Source: Alkalithermobacter thermoalcaliphilus JW-YL-7 = DSM 7308
Lineage (GTDB): Bacteria; Bacillota; Clostridia; Peptostreptococcales; Peptostreptococcaceae
Direction: 5' to 3'
Assembly (NCBI GenBank): GCA_001584565.1
Contig: LSFY01000001.1
Coordinates: forward strand, 606,001 to 670,000
DNA length: 64,000 bases
The first letter of the stretch is position 1; each line of letters starts with the position of its first letter. The translations under genes were made by a program, and so were the position numbers. Shown piece after piece: positions 38,486 to 47,047 of the stretch. The notes below the pieces were generated by a model, which searched no databases, was not told the origin of the DNA, and saw nothing but the letters and a program-made list of their open reading frames with translations.

Positions 38486-39586
38486 ATGCTACAGTTCGAT
38501 GTTGATATGGATAATTTTGCGAATATAAAAGTAATAGGCGTTGGGGGTGGAGGAAACAACGCTGTTAATAGAATGATAGAAGCTCAATTAAAAGGGGTTG
38601 AGTTTATAGTAATAAATACTGATAAACAGACACTTTTTAATTCAAAGGCAGAGCAGAAAATTCAAATAGGAGATAAGCTTACAAGAGGTCTTGGAGCAGG
38701 TGCTAATCCAGAAATAGGTAAAAAGGCAGCTGAAGAAAGTAAAGATGAAATATATCAAGCACTTCAAGGTGCAGATATGGTATTTGTAACTGCTGGTATG
38801 GGTGGAGGAACAGGAACGGGAGCTGCTCCTGTTGTTGCTCAGATAGCTAAGGAAATGGGAATACTTACAGTAGGAGTTGTAACTAAGCCTTTCTTGTTTG
38901 AAGGAAGAAGAAGAGCTATTCATGCAGAACAAGGAATACAAGAGTTAAAATCTAAAGTAGATACATTAATAACTATACCTAACGATAGATTACTTCAGGT
39001 TGTAGAAAAGAAAACATCTATGTTAGAGGCATTTAGAATAGCTGATGATGTTCTAAAGCAAGGGGTACAAGGTATATCAGACTTAATAGCAGTACCAGGA
39101 CTTATAAACTTAGACTTTGCTGATGTTCAAACAATAATGAAACAACAAGGGCTAGCACATATGGGTATAGGAAGAGCAACAGGTGAAAATAGAGCATTAG
39201 AGGCTGCTAAACAAGCTATACAAAGTCCACTGCTTGAAACATCTATAAAGGGAGCAAAAGGAGTATTATTAAATATAACTGGTGGTGCAGATCTTGGGCT
39301 ATTTGAAATTAATGAGGCTGCTAGCTTAGTGCAAGAAGCATCAGATCCAGAAGCTAATATTATATTTGGAGCTGTTATAGACGAAGATCTAAAAGATGAA
39401 ATAAGAATAACTGTTATAGCTACAGGATTTCAAGAAGGATTAGAAAATAACATTACTCAAAATACAAAACCAGAGCCTAAAGAAACAGTTAAAATTGCAA
39501 ATAAAGAACAAGAGCAAAATCAAAATAAAGAAGATAATATAGGGTACGATTTAGATATACCTACATTTTTAAGAAGAAGAAGATAA
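38486..39586 (+). CDS. ftsZ: Cell division GTPase FtsZ
   Basis: This tubulin homologue forms the Z ring. 366 residues. The GTP-binding G-box is [15 protein letters not shown] near residue 105, with [15 protein letters not shown] near residue 16 and [11 protein letters not shown] (T7 loop region) near 207. A flexible linker (about 318-355) ends in the conserved C-terminal peptide [13 protein letters not shown], which binds anchors such as SepF. No ftsA precedes it, so SepF (encoded at 54999) may be the main membrane tether. AAGGAGG precedes the ATG. Confidence 0.97.
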   Translation: MLQFDVDMDNFANIKVIGVGGGGNNAVNRMIEAQLKGVEFIVINTDKQTLFNSKAEQKIQIGDKLTRGLGAGANPEIGKKAAEESKDEIYQALQGADMVFVTAGMGGGTGTGAAPVVAQIAKEMGILTVGVVTKPFLFEGRRRAIHAEQGIQELKSKVDTLITIPNDRLLQVVEKKTSMLEAFRIADDVLKQGVQGISDLIAVPGLINLDFADVQTIMKQQGLAHMGIGRATGENRALEAAKQAIQSPLLETSIKGAKGVLLNITGGADLGLFEINEAASLVQEASDPEANIIFGAVIDEDLKDEIRITVIATGFQEGLENNITQNTKPEPKETVKIANKEQEQNQNKEDNIGYDLDIPTFLRRRR

Positions 39587-39588
39587 AT

Positions 39589-39625
39589 AAAAAAGACCTT
39601 AAGATATCTTAAGGTCTTTTTTGTC
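39589..39625. terminator. ftsZ terminator
   Basis: A 34-base perfect palindrome (39589-39622) built on AAGACCTTAAG with A and T runs at the ends. It closes the division cluster before the sporulation genes. Confidence 0.88.
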
Positions 39626-39628
39626 GTA
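39622..39628 (+). promoter_or_regulatory. Spo0A-box-like heptamer, distal
   Basis: TGTCGTA differs from the Spo0A box TGTCGAA at one position. It lies about 47 bases upstream of the -35-like element of spoIIGA, at the end of the ftsZ terminator. Confidence 0.4.
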
Positions 39629-39660
39629 GTTTGCAAAAATATAAAATATAAAACATAGAT

Positions 39661-39667
39661 TTCGACT
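39661..39667 (-). promoter_or_regulatory. Spo0A-box-like heptamer, proximal
   Basis: TTCGACT reads AGTCGAA on the other strand, one change from TGTCGAA. It lies eight bases before the -35-like element of the spoIIGA promoter, as expected for Spo0A activation of spoIIG. Confidence 0.5.
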
Positions 39668-39674
39668 ACTGATT

Positions 39675-39707
39675 ATGACAAAAAAATAGTCATAATTTTA
39701 GTATAAT
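39675..39707 (+). promoter_or_regulatory. spoIIG-type sigma-A promoter with long spacer
   Basis: ATGACA (39675-39680) and TATAAT (39702-39707) are 21 bases apart instead of 17. B. subtilis spoIIG has the same oddity (a spacer of about 22 bases) and needs Spo0A to fire. Initiation near 39714 leaves a short leader to ATG 39744. Confidence 0.6.
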
Positions 39708-39743
39708 CTATATATCATAAGGCCCTAGAATAGGTGGTAATAT

Positions 39744-40580
39744 ATGATAGTATATGCTGAATATTATTTTTTGCAAAACCTACTATTAGATTATATAATA
39801 ATCATTTCAGTAGGTAAAATTCTAAATATAAATATGAGTAAAAAAAGAGTCTACAGTGCATCTTTTATAGGAGCATTATACTCCATGGCTTATTTTAACC
39901 AAAATCTTTTGTTTTTATACAATATCTTTTTTAAAATTATATTCACTCTTTTTATAGTTTATTTGTCATTTTCCTATACTAATCTAAAAACTTACATAAA
40001 ATCTTTAGCTACTTTTTATGTTGTTAATATATTTGTATCTGGTAGTATGTTTTTTATAATATATTTTACAGGTATAGGTCATATGACTACATCGTTGATA
40101 TTAATAGTAGGCCTTGCAAGTTCTAAATTCATAATCAATTATCAGAAAATTCTAAAAAGTATAGGGATAATGAGAGATACAAAACAAGACATAGTAATTC
40201 ATATAGAAGATAAGTCTATAAAATGTAGTGCTTTATTAGATACAGGTAACTTATTAAAAGATCCTTTAACTAATGATCCTGTTATAGTAGTAAACGTAAA
40301 AGCATTAGAAAATATATTACCAGAAGACCTCATTTACATGGACTATTCTAATATGGACTATAAAAAAGCAGATCATATAGCAAATAAACTTACTCTAAAC
40401 ATGCTTAAAAGATTCAGGTTAATACCTTATAAAGTAGTAGGAAGTGAAAAAAATTTACTGATTGGATTTAAAGCAGATAGTTTACAGATTAATGGAAATG
40501 AGAGAAGTAATATAATTTTAGGAATTTCAAATTTTAATAACACTGAGTACGATGCAATTTTAAATCCAAATATAATTTAG
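39744..40580 (+). CDS. spoIIGA: Pro-sigma-E processing aspartic protease SpoIIGA
   Basis: This sporulation-specific membrane protease cuts the pro-peptide from SigE in the mother cell after a signal from the forespore. 278 residues. About five membrane segments fill residues 1-130, and the cytoplasmic domain carries the catalytic aspartate in [15 protein letters not shown] near residue 165. TAGGTGG precedes the ATG. It forms an operon with sigE, 11 bases downstream, as in B. subtilis. Confidence 0.93.
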   Translation: MIVYAEYYFLQNLLLDYIIIISVGKILNINMSKKRVYSASFIGALYSMAYFNQNLLFLYNIFFKIIFTLFIVYLSFSYTNLKTYIKSLATFYVVNIFVSGSMFFIIYFTGIGHMTTSLILIVGLASSKFIINYQKILKSIGIMRDTKQDIVIHIEDKSIKCSALLDTGNLLKDPLTNDPVIVVNVKALENILPEDLIYMDYSNMDYKKADHIANKLTLNMLKRFRLIPYKVVGSEKNLLIGFKADSLQINGNERSNIILGISNFNNTEYDAILNPNII

Positions 40581-40591
40581 GGGGGATATTT

Positions 40592-41314
40592 ATGTTAGCT
40601 ATTTTAAAACAAAAAATAATCAAATTTATAAACACTATACTTAATAAGTTAGGCCTTTTAGAAACAGGAGAAATACACTATTTAGGTGGTAATGATGTTT
40701 TACCTCCACCGTTAACGCAAGAAGAAGAAAACGAATTATTAAAAAGGATAGATACAGATGAAAGTGTAAGAAGTATATTGATAGAGAGAAATTTAAGATT
40801 AGTAGTATATATTTCTAGAAAGTTTGAAAATACAGGTTTAGATATTGAAGATTTAATTTCTATTGGGACAATAGGACTTATAAAAGCTATAAATACATTT
40901 AAGTTAGACAAAAACATAAAATTAGCTACATATGCATCAAGATGTATAGAAAATGAAATACTTATGTATCTAAGAAAAAACAGCAGAAAAAAGACAGAAT
41001 TATCATTTGATGAGCCTTTGAATGTAGATTTAGATGGAAATGAACTTTTATTATCAGATGTTTTAGGAACTGAAAATGATGAAATTTATAGATTGATAGA
41101 AGAAGAAATAGATAAAGAATTGCTTCAACTTGCATTAGATAAGTTGTCAACAAGAGAAAAACAAATTATGCAACTTAGATTTGGACTTTTAAATGGAAGA
41201 GAAAAAACACAAAAAGAAGTAGCGAATATGCTTGGAATATCACAATCATATATATCAAGACTTGAGAAAAAAATAATATTTAGATTAAAGAAGGAAATGA
41301 AAAAGCTAGTTTAA
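40592..41314 (+). CDS. sigE: RNA polymerase sigma-E factor (pro-form)
   Basis: This is the first mother-cell sigma factor. 240 residues. The N-terminal 28 or so residues are the amphipathic pro-sequence removed by SpoIIGA, just before [14 protein letters not shown]. Region 2 includes [17 protein letters not shown] and [16 protein letters not shown]; region 4 ends in the helix-turn-helix [26 protein letters not shown] precedes ATG 40592. It is co-transcribed with spoIIGA. Confidence 0.96.
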   Translation: MLAILKQKIIKFINTILNKLGLLETGEIHYLGGNDVLPPPLTQEEENELLKRIDTDESVRSILIERNLRLVVYISRKFENTGLDIEDLISIGTIGLIKAINTFKLDKNIKLATYASRCIENEILMYLRKNSRKKTELSFDEPLNVDLDGNELLLSDVLGTENDEIYRLIEEEIDKELLQLALDKLSTREKQIMQLRFGLLNGREKTQKEVANMLGISQSYISRLEKKIIFRLKKEMKKLV

Positions 41315-41351
41315 TTTCCTCATATTTCCTGAAGTATCATTCTTCACAAAA

Positions 41352-41380
41352 GTATAAAAATTTATATTATGTGAATAATT
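41352..41380 (+). promoter_or_regulatory. Candidate forespore (SigF/SigG) promoter for sigG
   Basis: GTATA (41352-41356) and GTGAATAATT (41371-41380), separated by 14 bases, approximate the SigF/SigG pattern (GHATR then GGnnAnAnT-like). B. subtilis sigG is read by SigF and SigG. The match is partial. Confidence 0.4.
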
Positions 41381-41417
41381 GATACAAGGGAATAGTTTGA
41401 GGAAAGGACTGGTAGTT

Positions 41418-42191
41418 ATGCAAACAAATAAAGTAGAAATATGTGGAGTGAATACATCTGAATTGCCAGTATTAAAAAACAACCAGATGAAAGAACTGCT
41501 AATAAAAATAAAACAAGGTGATCGTGAAGCTAGAGAAACTTTTGTTAAGGGAAATTTAAGGTTGGTTTTAAGTGTTATACAAAAGTTTAATAATAGAGGA
41601 GAAAATATCGACGATTTATTTCAAATAGGGTGTATAGGATTAATAAAAGCAATAGATAATTTCGATTTAAGCCATAACGTTAAATTTTCAACTTATGCTG
41701 TTCCGATGATCATAGGAGAGATAAGAAGATATTTAAGAGATAACAACAGTATAAGAGTAAGTAGGTCGTTAAAAGACATTGCATATAAGGCTTTGCAAGT
41801 AAGAGAAAAACTAACAAGAGAAAACTTGAAAGAGCCTACAGTAGGAGAAATAGCTAAAGAATTAAATATAAACAGAGAAGATGTAGTTTTAGCTCTTGAT
41901 GCAATACAAGATCCCATTTCTTTATTTGATCCAGTATATCAAGATAATGGAGATGCAATCTTTGTCATGGATCAAGTCCAAGATAAAAAAGGAAGTGATG
42001 AAGTATGGATAGAAGAAATAGCATTAAGTGAAGCCGTTAAAAAGTTAAACTCTAGAGAAAGGTTAGTATTAGACCTAAGATTTTATAAGGGAAAAACACA
42101 AATAGAGGTTGCTGAAGAAATAGGTATATCGCAAGCACAAGTTTCAAGAATAGAAAAAAATGCTCTCAAAAATATGAGAAAATACATATGA
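41418..42191 (+). CDS. sigG: RNA polymerase sigma-G factor
   Basis: This is the late forespore sigma factor, controlling SASP and germination genes. ATG 41418 gives MQTNKVEICGVNTSELPVLKN, which lines up with the start of B. subtilis SigG and yields 257 residues; an upstream in-frame start adds 13 unrelated residues. Region 2 has DLFQIGCIGLIKAIDNFD and YAVPMIIGEIRRYLRD, region 4 VAEEIGISQAQVSRIEK. It stands 103 bases downstream of sigE with its own promoter-like sequence, the standard sigE-sigG tandem. Confidence 0.96.
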   Translation: MQTNKVEICGVNTSELPVLKNNQMKELLIKIKQGDREARETFVKGNLRLVLSVIQKFNNRGENIDDLFQIGCIGLIKAIDNFDLSHNVKFSTYAVPMIIGEIRRYLRDNNSIRVSRSLKDIAYKALQVREKLTRENLKEPTVGEIAKELNINREDVVLALDAIQDPISLFDPVYQDNGDAIFVMDQVQDKKGSDEVWIEEIALSEAVKKLNSRERLVLDLRFYKGKTQIEVAEEIGISQAQVSRIEKNALKNMRKYI

Positions 42192-42214
42192 CCTTTAAAA
42201 AGGTCTTTTTTTTA
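42190..42214 (+). terminator. sigG terminator
   Basis: GACCTTT pairs with AAAGGTC around the stop codon (42190-42205), followed by nine T. Confidence 0.85.
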
Positions 42215-42307
42215 TCATATTTTTAAATCTTTCTAAAGAAAGACTTTGCTTTAAATGTGAATAATTCATATGAAAAACTCATATCCATTATTTAAGGGGG
42301 GATTTAT

Positions 42308-42571
42308 ATGTTTAAAATATCGGATATAATGGAAAAGGAAATAGTAAATATAAATAATGGAAGAAAATTAGGATTTATTGGAGATATTGAAATTGATACC
42401 AATGACGGAACTATAAAATCTTTAGTTGTGTACAATGATAATTCAAAACTTTATCTTTTAGGGAGATCAGAAATGTATTCAATTAGTTGGAAGAATATAG
42501 TCAAAATAGGCTGTGATACAATATTAGTAGACTACAAAGATTCTAACATAATCAATGAAGTAGACATATAA
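42308..42571 (+). CDS. PRC-barrel protein, YlmC/YmxH family
   Basis: The 87 residues match the YlmC/YmxH sporulation-associated family: KEIVNINNGRKLGFIGDIEID, then GTIKSLVVY, and ISWKNIVKIGCDTILVD. The fold is a PRC beta-barrel; molecular role unknown. AAGGGGGG precedes the ATG. The sequence TGTGAATAATT at 42256-42266 recurs here and before sigG, hinting at the same forespore control. It follows the sigE-sigG pair, as ylmC does in many spore formers. Confidence 0.85.
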   Translation: MFKISDIMEKEIVNINNGRKLGFIGDIEIDTNDGTIKSLVVYNDNSKLYLLGRSEMYSISWKNIVKIGCDTILVDYKDSNIINEVDI

Positions 42572-42619
42572 ATCATAAAAATATATAATTTACTTAAGAA
42601 AAGTTAAATGGAGGTTTAT

Positions 42620-43078
42620 ATGAAGTGTCCGTTTTGCAATTATTTAGAATCAAAAGTAATAGATTCTAGACCAATAGATGAAGGAAGTTGTATAAGAAGA
42701 AGGCGAGAATGTGAAAATTGCAAGAAAAGATTCACTACATACGAAAAATTAGAATGTATAAATTTAATGGTTATAAAAAAAGATGGAACTAGAGAAAGTT
42801 TTGATAGAAGTAAAATAATAAACGGAATAATAAAGGCATGTGAAAAAAGGCCTGTTTCTATGGAACAAATAGAAAAAATTGCTTCGTATGTAGAAGAGGC
42901 TATAAACAAAACTGTAGCACGTGAGATATCAAGCAAAAAAATAGGAGAGTTAATAATAGAAAAGTTAAAAGATATAGATGAAATAGCTTATGTCAGATTT
43001 GCATCTGTATATAGACAATTTAAAGATATAAGTACATTTATTGAAGAAATTGAAAAGATATTCAAGGAAAAGAGGTGA
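42620..43078 (+). CDS. nrdR: Transcriptional repressor NrdR
   Basis: This zinc-ribbon/ATP-cone repressor acts on ribonucleotide reductase genes. ATG 42620 (MKCPFC) behind ATGGAGG is chosen; an in-frame ATG at 42608 lies before that site. 152 residues: zinc ribbon CPFC...CENCKKRF (3-34), then the ATP-cone domain from MVIKKDGTRESFDRSKI near residue 47. No nrd gene is in this window. The pgeF start lies five bases after its stop. Confidence 0.95.
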   Translation: MKCPFCNYLESKVIDSRPIDEGSCIRRRRECENCKKRFTTYEKLECINLMVIKKDGTRESFDRSKIINGIIKACEKRPVSMEQIEKIASYVEEAINKTVAREISSKKIGELIIEKLKDIDEIAYVRFASVYRQFKDISTFIEEIEKIFKEKR

Positions 43079-43082
43079 ATGT

Positions 43083-43787
43083 TTGAATTATATATCATTT
43101 AGCTCATTAGATAAACTAGATTTTATAAAGGCTATTTTTACAAATAGAAATGTAGATGCAAAAAACATTGAAGATATTAAAAATATTTGCGAAGATGTTG
43201 GATTTAATTTTAACAACTTAACCTTTAACAAGCAAGTTCATGGAGATAATATAAACATAATAGATAAAGAAAAAATAGGAAAAACATTTGAAGGTGATGG
43301 TATAATTACTAACTTGAGAAATGTTCCTATATTAGTATTTGTTGCAGATTGTGTTCCTATAGCTATAATAGATACTAAAAACAAAGCTATAGGTCTTGTT
43401 CATGCTGGTTGGAGATCAACTTTTAGCCAAATATCTAAAAAAGCAATAGATACTATGAAACAAATATACAATAGTAATACAGAAGATATCTTATGTCTTA
43501 TAGGTCCATCCATAGGCCCTTGTTGTTATGAAGTTAATAAAGAGCTTGTAGATAAATTTAACAATAAATTTACAAATCCAGATAGAAAATTCTATATAAT
43601 AAAAGAAGGTAAATATTTTCTAGATCTTTGGAATATAAACGAATATATACTATCTAGTTGCGGCATAAAAAAAGAAAATATAATAAATACTAAAATGTGT
43701 ACATGTTGTAATAATGATATGTTTTATTCGTATAGAAAGGATAATCAAACATCGAAAAGGATGGGCTTTTTACTAGAGCTTATCTAA
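43083..43787 (+). CDS. pgeF: Purine nucleoside phosphorylase/laccase-domain protein (PgeF/YlmD)
   Basis: A 234-residue member of the multicopper polyphenol-oxidase-like family (DUF152), now linked to purine nucleoside phosphorolysis and to peptidoglycan-precursor editing in E. coli. Metal-binding residues are in KQVHGDNI, VADCVPIAI and GLVHAGWRST, with IGPSIGPCCYEV further on. TTG 43083 behind AAGAGGTGA is the start; frames open further upstream overlap nrdR. Confidence 0.9.
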   Translation: MNYISFSSLDKLDFIKAIFTNRNVDAKNIEDIKNICEDVGFNFNNLTFNKQVHGDNINIIDKEKIGKTFEGDGIITNLRNVPILVFVADCVPIAIIDTKNKAIGLVHAGWRSTFSQISKKAIDTMKQIYNSNTEDILCLIGPSIGPCCYEVNKELVDKFNNKFTNPDRKFYIIKEGKYFLDLWNINEYILSSCGIKKENIINTKMCTCCNNDMFYSYRKDNQTSKRMGFLLELI

Positions 43788-43800
43788 TTTGGAGGTGCTT

Positions 43801-44487
43801 ATGGATAAAAAGATTTTAATTGTAGATGATGAAGAGCATATAGTTGAGCTTTTAAAGTTCAATTTGAGTTTACAAGGTTATAAAATAGATGTTGCGTATG
43901 ATGGTTTAGATGCATTTGTTAAGATAAGGGAAAATAAACCAGATTTAATTATTTTAGATGTAATGATTCCTAGTATAGATGGATTTGGATTATTAAAAAA
44001 GGTTAGAAGTGAAAAAGAAATAAAAGATATTCCTGTGATAATGCTTACAGCAAAAGATATGGAAGAATACAAAATACAAGGACTTCAAATAGGAGCAGAT
44101 GATTATATAACAAAGCCATTTAGTATAAAAGAATTAATAGCTAGAGTAAGTGCAGTTCTTAGAAGGTATAATGCAGGTAAAGATCAATCAAATGAAATAG
44201 TAGTTGGAGATATAAAAATAGATCTAGAAAATTATGAAGTTACAAAAAATGGTAAAAAGATTGACTTAACACTCAAAGAGTTTGAGCTTCTTAAAATATT
44301 AGCAGAAAATAGAGGAAAAGTTTTATCTAGGAACTTGCTTTTAGATAAAATATGGGGATATGAATATTTTGGCGAAACAAGAACTGTAGATGTTCATATA
44401 AGACATCTAAGAAAAAAAATAGAAGATGAAGATAAAAATCCTCAATATATAGAAACTATAAGAGGTGTAGGGTATAAACTAAAGTAA
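43801..44487 (+). CDS. Response regulator, OmpR/PhoB family (PhoP-like)
   Basis: The protein has 228 residues. The receiver domain carries the acidic pair in IVDDEEH (about 8-14), phospho-acceptor Asp in LILDVMIPSIDGFG near residue 53, and Lys in ITKPFS near 104. The winged-helix output domain ends in RTVDVHIRHLRKKIEDE and ETIRGVGYKL. ATG 43801 follows TTGGAGGTG; an in-frame ATG at 43789 precedes that site. It is paired with the histidine kinase five bases downstream. Confidence 0.93.
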   Translation: MDKKILIVDDEEHIVELLKFNLSLQGYKIDVAYDGLDAFVKIRENKPDLIILDVMIPSIDGFGLLKKVRSEKEIKDIPVIMLTAKDMEEYKIQGLQIGADDYITKPFSIKELIARVSAVLRRYNAGKDQSNEIVVGDIKIDLENYEVTKNGKKIDLTLKEFELLKILAENRGKVLSRNLLLDKIWGYEYFGETRTVDVHIRHLRKKIEDEDKNPQYIETIRGVGYKLK

Positions 44488-44492
44488 AAGAG

Positions 44493-45764
44493 GTGAACAA
44501 AATACAAAATTATATATATATATTGTTAGCAATCCTTATAATAATATCTGTTCTTATATATAGATATTCTAGTATATTAAAAAAGTATCTTAATGATATG
44601 ACTTTAGCTTCAGAACAGGTAAGTAAGGGAGATTATTTTGTCAATATTCAAAATAATTATAGTGGAGATTTAGGTAAACTTTCAAAAAACTTTAATATGA
44701 TGATAGAAAAAATAAGGATTAATATACAAGATCTAGAAGATAAGAATATAAAACTTAATACGATTCTTAAGAATATATCAAGTGGAATAATAGCTATTGA
44801 TAGTGAAGAAAAAATACTTTTAATGAACCCAGTTGCTAAAGAGCTTTTTGGATATTACAAAGATGATTTTGAAGGAATAAAGTATTATAGAGTAATAAAA
44901 AATAAATTTTTCTTAGAAAATATAAAAGCTTTAATATCTACGACAGATTCTAAAGAGGTTGATATAGAAGATAGTAGTGGCAATTGTTATAAAATAAAGG
45001 TAGATCCCATAAAGTTAGAAGATGAAGAAACAATGGTAATAAGATGTCTAATAAATATAGAAGATGTAACTGAAAAAGTAAAATTAGAAAAAATTAGATC
45101 AGAATTTGTCGTTAATGTAACTCATGAACTTAAAACACCTCTTACTTCTATAAATGGATTTGTTGAAACTTTAAAAAACAACGACTCTATAGACAAAGAT
45201 ACAAGGGATAGATTTTTAGGAATTATAGAAGAAGAATCAAATAGACTTAGAAGACTTATAGATGATATACTTATGTTATCGTTTATAGAAAATAATAAAG
45301 GAAAAATAGATAAAGATATAGACATTATAGATACGTTTAAAGATGTATATGATGTAACATATAAATTGGCCGAAAAGAAAAAACAGAGCTATTCTTATTA
45401 TTTTAATAACAATAAAGTTTTAATAAAAGCAAACAAAGATCATATAAAGCAACTTTTCTTAAATTTAATAGATAATGCTATAAAATATACTCCTGAGTAC
45501 GGAAAAATATATGTAGAAATAATTGATAGACAAGATAGTGTATTTATAAATGTAAAAGACAATGGAATAGGAATTCCAAAAGAGGACATACCTCGTATAT
45601 TTGAAAGGTTTTATAGAGTAGATAAAGCTAGAAGTAAAAAAATAGGAGGAACTGGCTTAGGATTAGCTATAGTAAAACATATAGTTATATCCTTAGGAGG
45701 AACTATAAGTGTAAATAGTACATTAAATCAAGGAACTGAATTTTCCGTTAAACTACCTAAATAA
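44493..45764 (+). CDS. Sensor histidine kinase (PhoR-like) lacking an extracellular sensor domain
   Basis: The protein has 423 residues: one membrane segment (about 6-25), a HAMP-like region (30-75), a PAS domain (about 85-190), the H-box NVTHELKTPLTSINGF near 210, and an ATPase domain with LFLNLIDNAIKYTPE and GGTGLGLAIVKH. The usual first membrane helix and extracellular domain of PhoR are missing. The start is uncertain: AAGAGGTGA is placed perfectly for the ATA codon at 44502, while GTG 44493 used here overlaps that site. Paired with the upstream regulator; own terminator follows. Confidence 0.85.
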   Translation: MNKIQNYIYILLAILIIISVLIYRYSSILKKYLNDMTLASEQVSKGDYFVNIQNNYSGDLGKLSKNFNMMIEKIRINIQDLEDKNIKLNTILKNISSGIIAIDSEEKILLMNPVAKELFGYYKDDFEGIKYYRVIKNKFFLENIKALISTTDSKEVDIEDSSGNCYKIKVDPIKLEDEETMVIRCLINIEDVTEKVKLEKIRSEFVVNVTHELKTPLTSINGFVETLKNNDSIDKDTRDRFLGIIEEESNRLRRLIDDILMLSFIENNKGKIDKDIDIIDTFKDVYDVTYKLAEKKKQSYSYYFNNNKVLIKANKDHIKQLFLNLIDNAIKYTPEYGKIYVEIIDRQDSVFINVKDNGIGIPKEDIPRIFERFYRVDKARSKKIGGTGLGLAIVKHIVISLGGTISVNSTLNQGTEFSVKLPK

Positions 45765-45803
45765 GAATTTCCTATATTTACAAGGAAATTCTTATTTTTT
45801 TTT
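45762..45803 (+). terminator. Terminator after the two-component pair
   Basis: TAAGAATTTCC (45762-45772) pairs perfectly with GGAAATTCTTA (45784-45794), followed by nine T. Confidence 0.9.
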
Positions 45804-45838
45804 GGAAATTCTAATTATATATGAAAGGAGCTGACAAA

Positions 45839-46741
45839 ATGCACGATTATGTATATTTAATGACAACATCGTTTATAGTTGGATTTTTTTCTAGACTATA
45901 TATGATGAGACTAGACAATAGACAATATCCAACATATCCACAAGGATTTATATCTCACATAACGTTAGGTATAATAGCATCTGCACTTGGATCAGTTGCA
46001 ATTCCAGCTCTTGTAGAAAAAGAGTTTTCAGCAGTTACTTTTTTGGCCTTAGCAGCTCAGCAATTTAGAGATGTAAGAAGTATGGAAAGACAGAGTTTAG
46101 ATAATATAGAAAGTACAGAAATGGTTCCAAGAGGTACTGCTTACATAGAAGATATAGCAAAAGCCTTTGAAGCTAGAAATTACATGGCTATACTATCTGC
46201 ACTATCAAGTGGTATAAGTTTTTATGTTGTAGATAATTTTTTAAAAGCACCTTTATACATTTGTATTTTAATAGCTTTGATAGTAGGAACTTTAGTAGCA
46301 TTTGCCCTTAAAAATTTATTAACACGAGAGAAAATAGGAGAAATTGCTGATGTAGTTCCAGCAAAGATAGAATTTGATGGACCATTTTTAAAGATAAATG
46401 GGGTAACAATAATGAATGTAGGACTTGAAAGTTCAAGAGAAAGGTATATAAATGAAGGGCTTGCAGTTGAGATAATTCCAAAAGAAAATGTATACATAGG
46501 AACTATATCAAATTTAGGTCAAAGGCAAGTTATTGCTCACAACATATCTATTCAATTAGGAATAAAAAAAGATGTTGATGAGCCAGATTTTACACCTATG
46601 ATCAGAAGAAATCCAAATAATGAAAGTTTGTTAGTTTCAATAGTTCCTATAAAGAAAGACGAGAGTTTACTTATTGAATTAATAAAAAATATACCAGTTA
46701 TAGAGTCTGCTAAAGGAAAAAGTCGTTATCTGAAAGGATGA
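45839..46741 (+). CDS. YIEGIA-family membrane protein
   Basis: A 300-residue protein with hydrophobic segments near 3-20, 40-65 and 120-165 and a soluble C-terminal half. TAYIEDIAKAFEARNYMA near residue 102 is the motif that names the YIEGIA family of spore-forming Firmicutes. ATG 45839 follows AAAGGAG; the in-frame ATG at 45821 precedes it. It is six bases from the small partner gene. In B. subtilis a homologous gene is thought to lie near der, gpsA and spoIVA, matching this neighbourhood; a sporulation role is inferred. Confidence 0.7.
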   Translation: MHDYVYLMTTSFIVGFFSRLYMMRLDNRQYPTYPQGFISHITLGIIASALGSVAIPALVEKEFSAVTFLALAAQQFRDVRSMERQSLDNIESTEMVPRGTAYIEDIAKAFEARNYMAILSALSSGISFYVVDNFLKAPLYICILIALIVGTLVAFALKNLLTREKIGEIADVVPAKIEFDGPFLKINGVTIMNVGLESSRERYINEGLAVEIIPKENVYIGTISNLGQRQVIAHNISIQLGIKKDVDEPDFTPMIRRNPNNESLLVSIVPIKKDESLLIELIKNIPVIESAKGKSRYLKG

Positions 46742-46747
46742 TAATAT

Positions 46748-46939
46748 ATGAATATAGGAATAAAACACTGTGTATTGGCAATAGTTACTACCAATAAGTC
46801 TATAAATTGTACAACAACACCTATATTCTATGTAGAGAATAAGGAAGAGCTTCAGGGAAAGGCATTAGCTTTATCAAAATGTATGATGGGAATGGTTCAT
46901 GATGTAGGAGATGAAACTTTAATAATAGTAAAGCATTAA
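46748..46939 (+). CDS. Small partner protein of the YIEGIA family (63 aa)
   Basis: This is a 63-residue protein beginning MNIGIKHCVLAIVTTNKSINCTTTPIFYV, with three cysteines and no clear membrane segment. Such small proteins regularly follow YIEGIA genes and are annotated as a capping-complex subunit; I recall the association but not a proven function. GAAAGGATG precedes the ATG. It closes a two-gene operon with a terminator directly after it. Confidence 0.65.
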   Translation: MNIGIKHCVLAIVTTNKSINCTTTPIFYVENKEELQGKALALSKCMMGMVHDVGDETLIIVKH

Positions 46940-46962
46940 GGTACCTTAAAGGTACCTTTTTG
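46938..46962 (+). terminator. Terminator after the YIEGIA pair
   Basis: AAGGTACC (46938-46945) pairs with GGTACCTT (46951-46958), followed by TTT. Confidence 0.75.
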
Positions 46963-47047
46963 TGTAACTATACTTTGTTCTCTTGACTAATTAATATAGT
47001 ACATGGTAGTATAACTTGACATAGTTTTAAAAAGAGTGGTGATAAAT

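Noticed and set aside
39589-39622. 34-base perfect palindrome as an operator
   Set aside because: Its A and T runs and position after ftsZ make it an ordinary bidirectional terminator.
46983-47015. TTGACT...TATAAC promoter for the DUF512 gene
   Set aside because: The 21-base spacer is unfavourable and, unlike the spoIIGA promoter, there are no activator-like boxes beside it.
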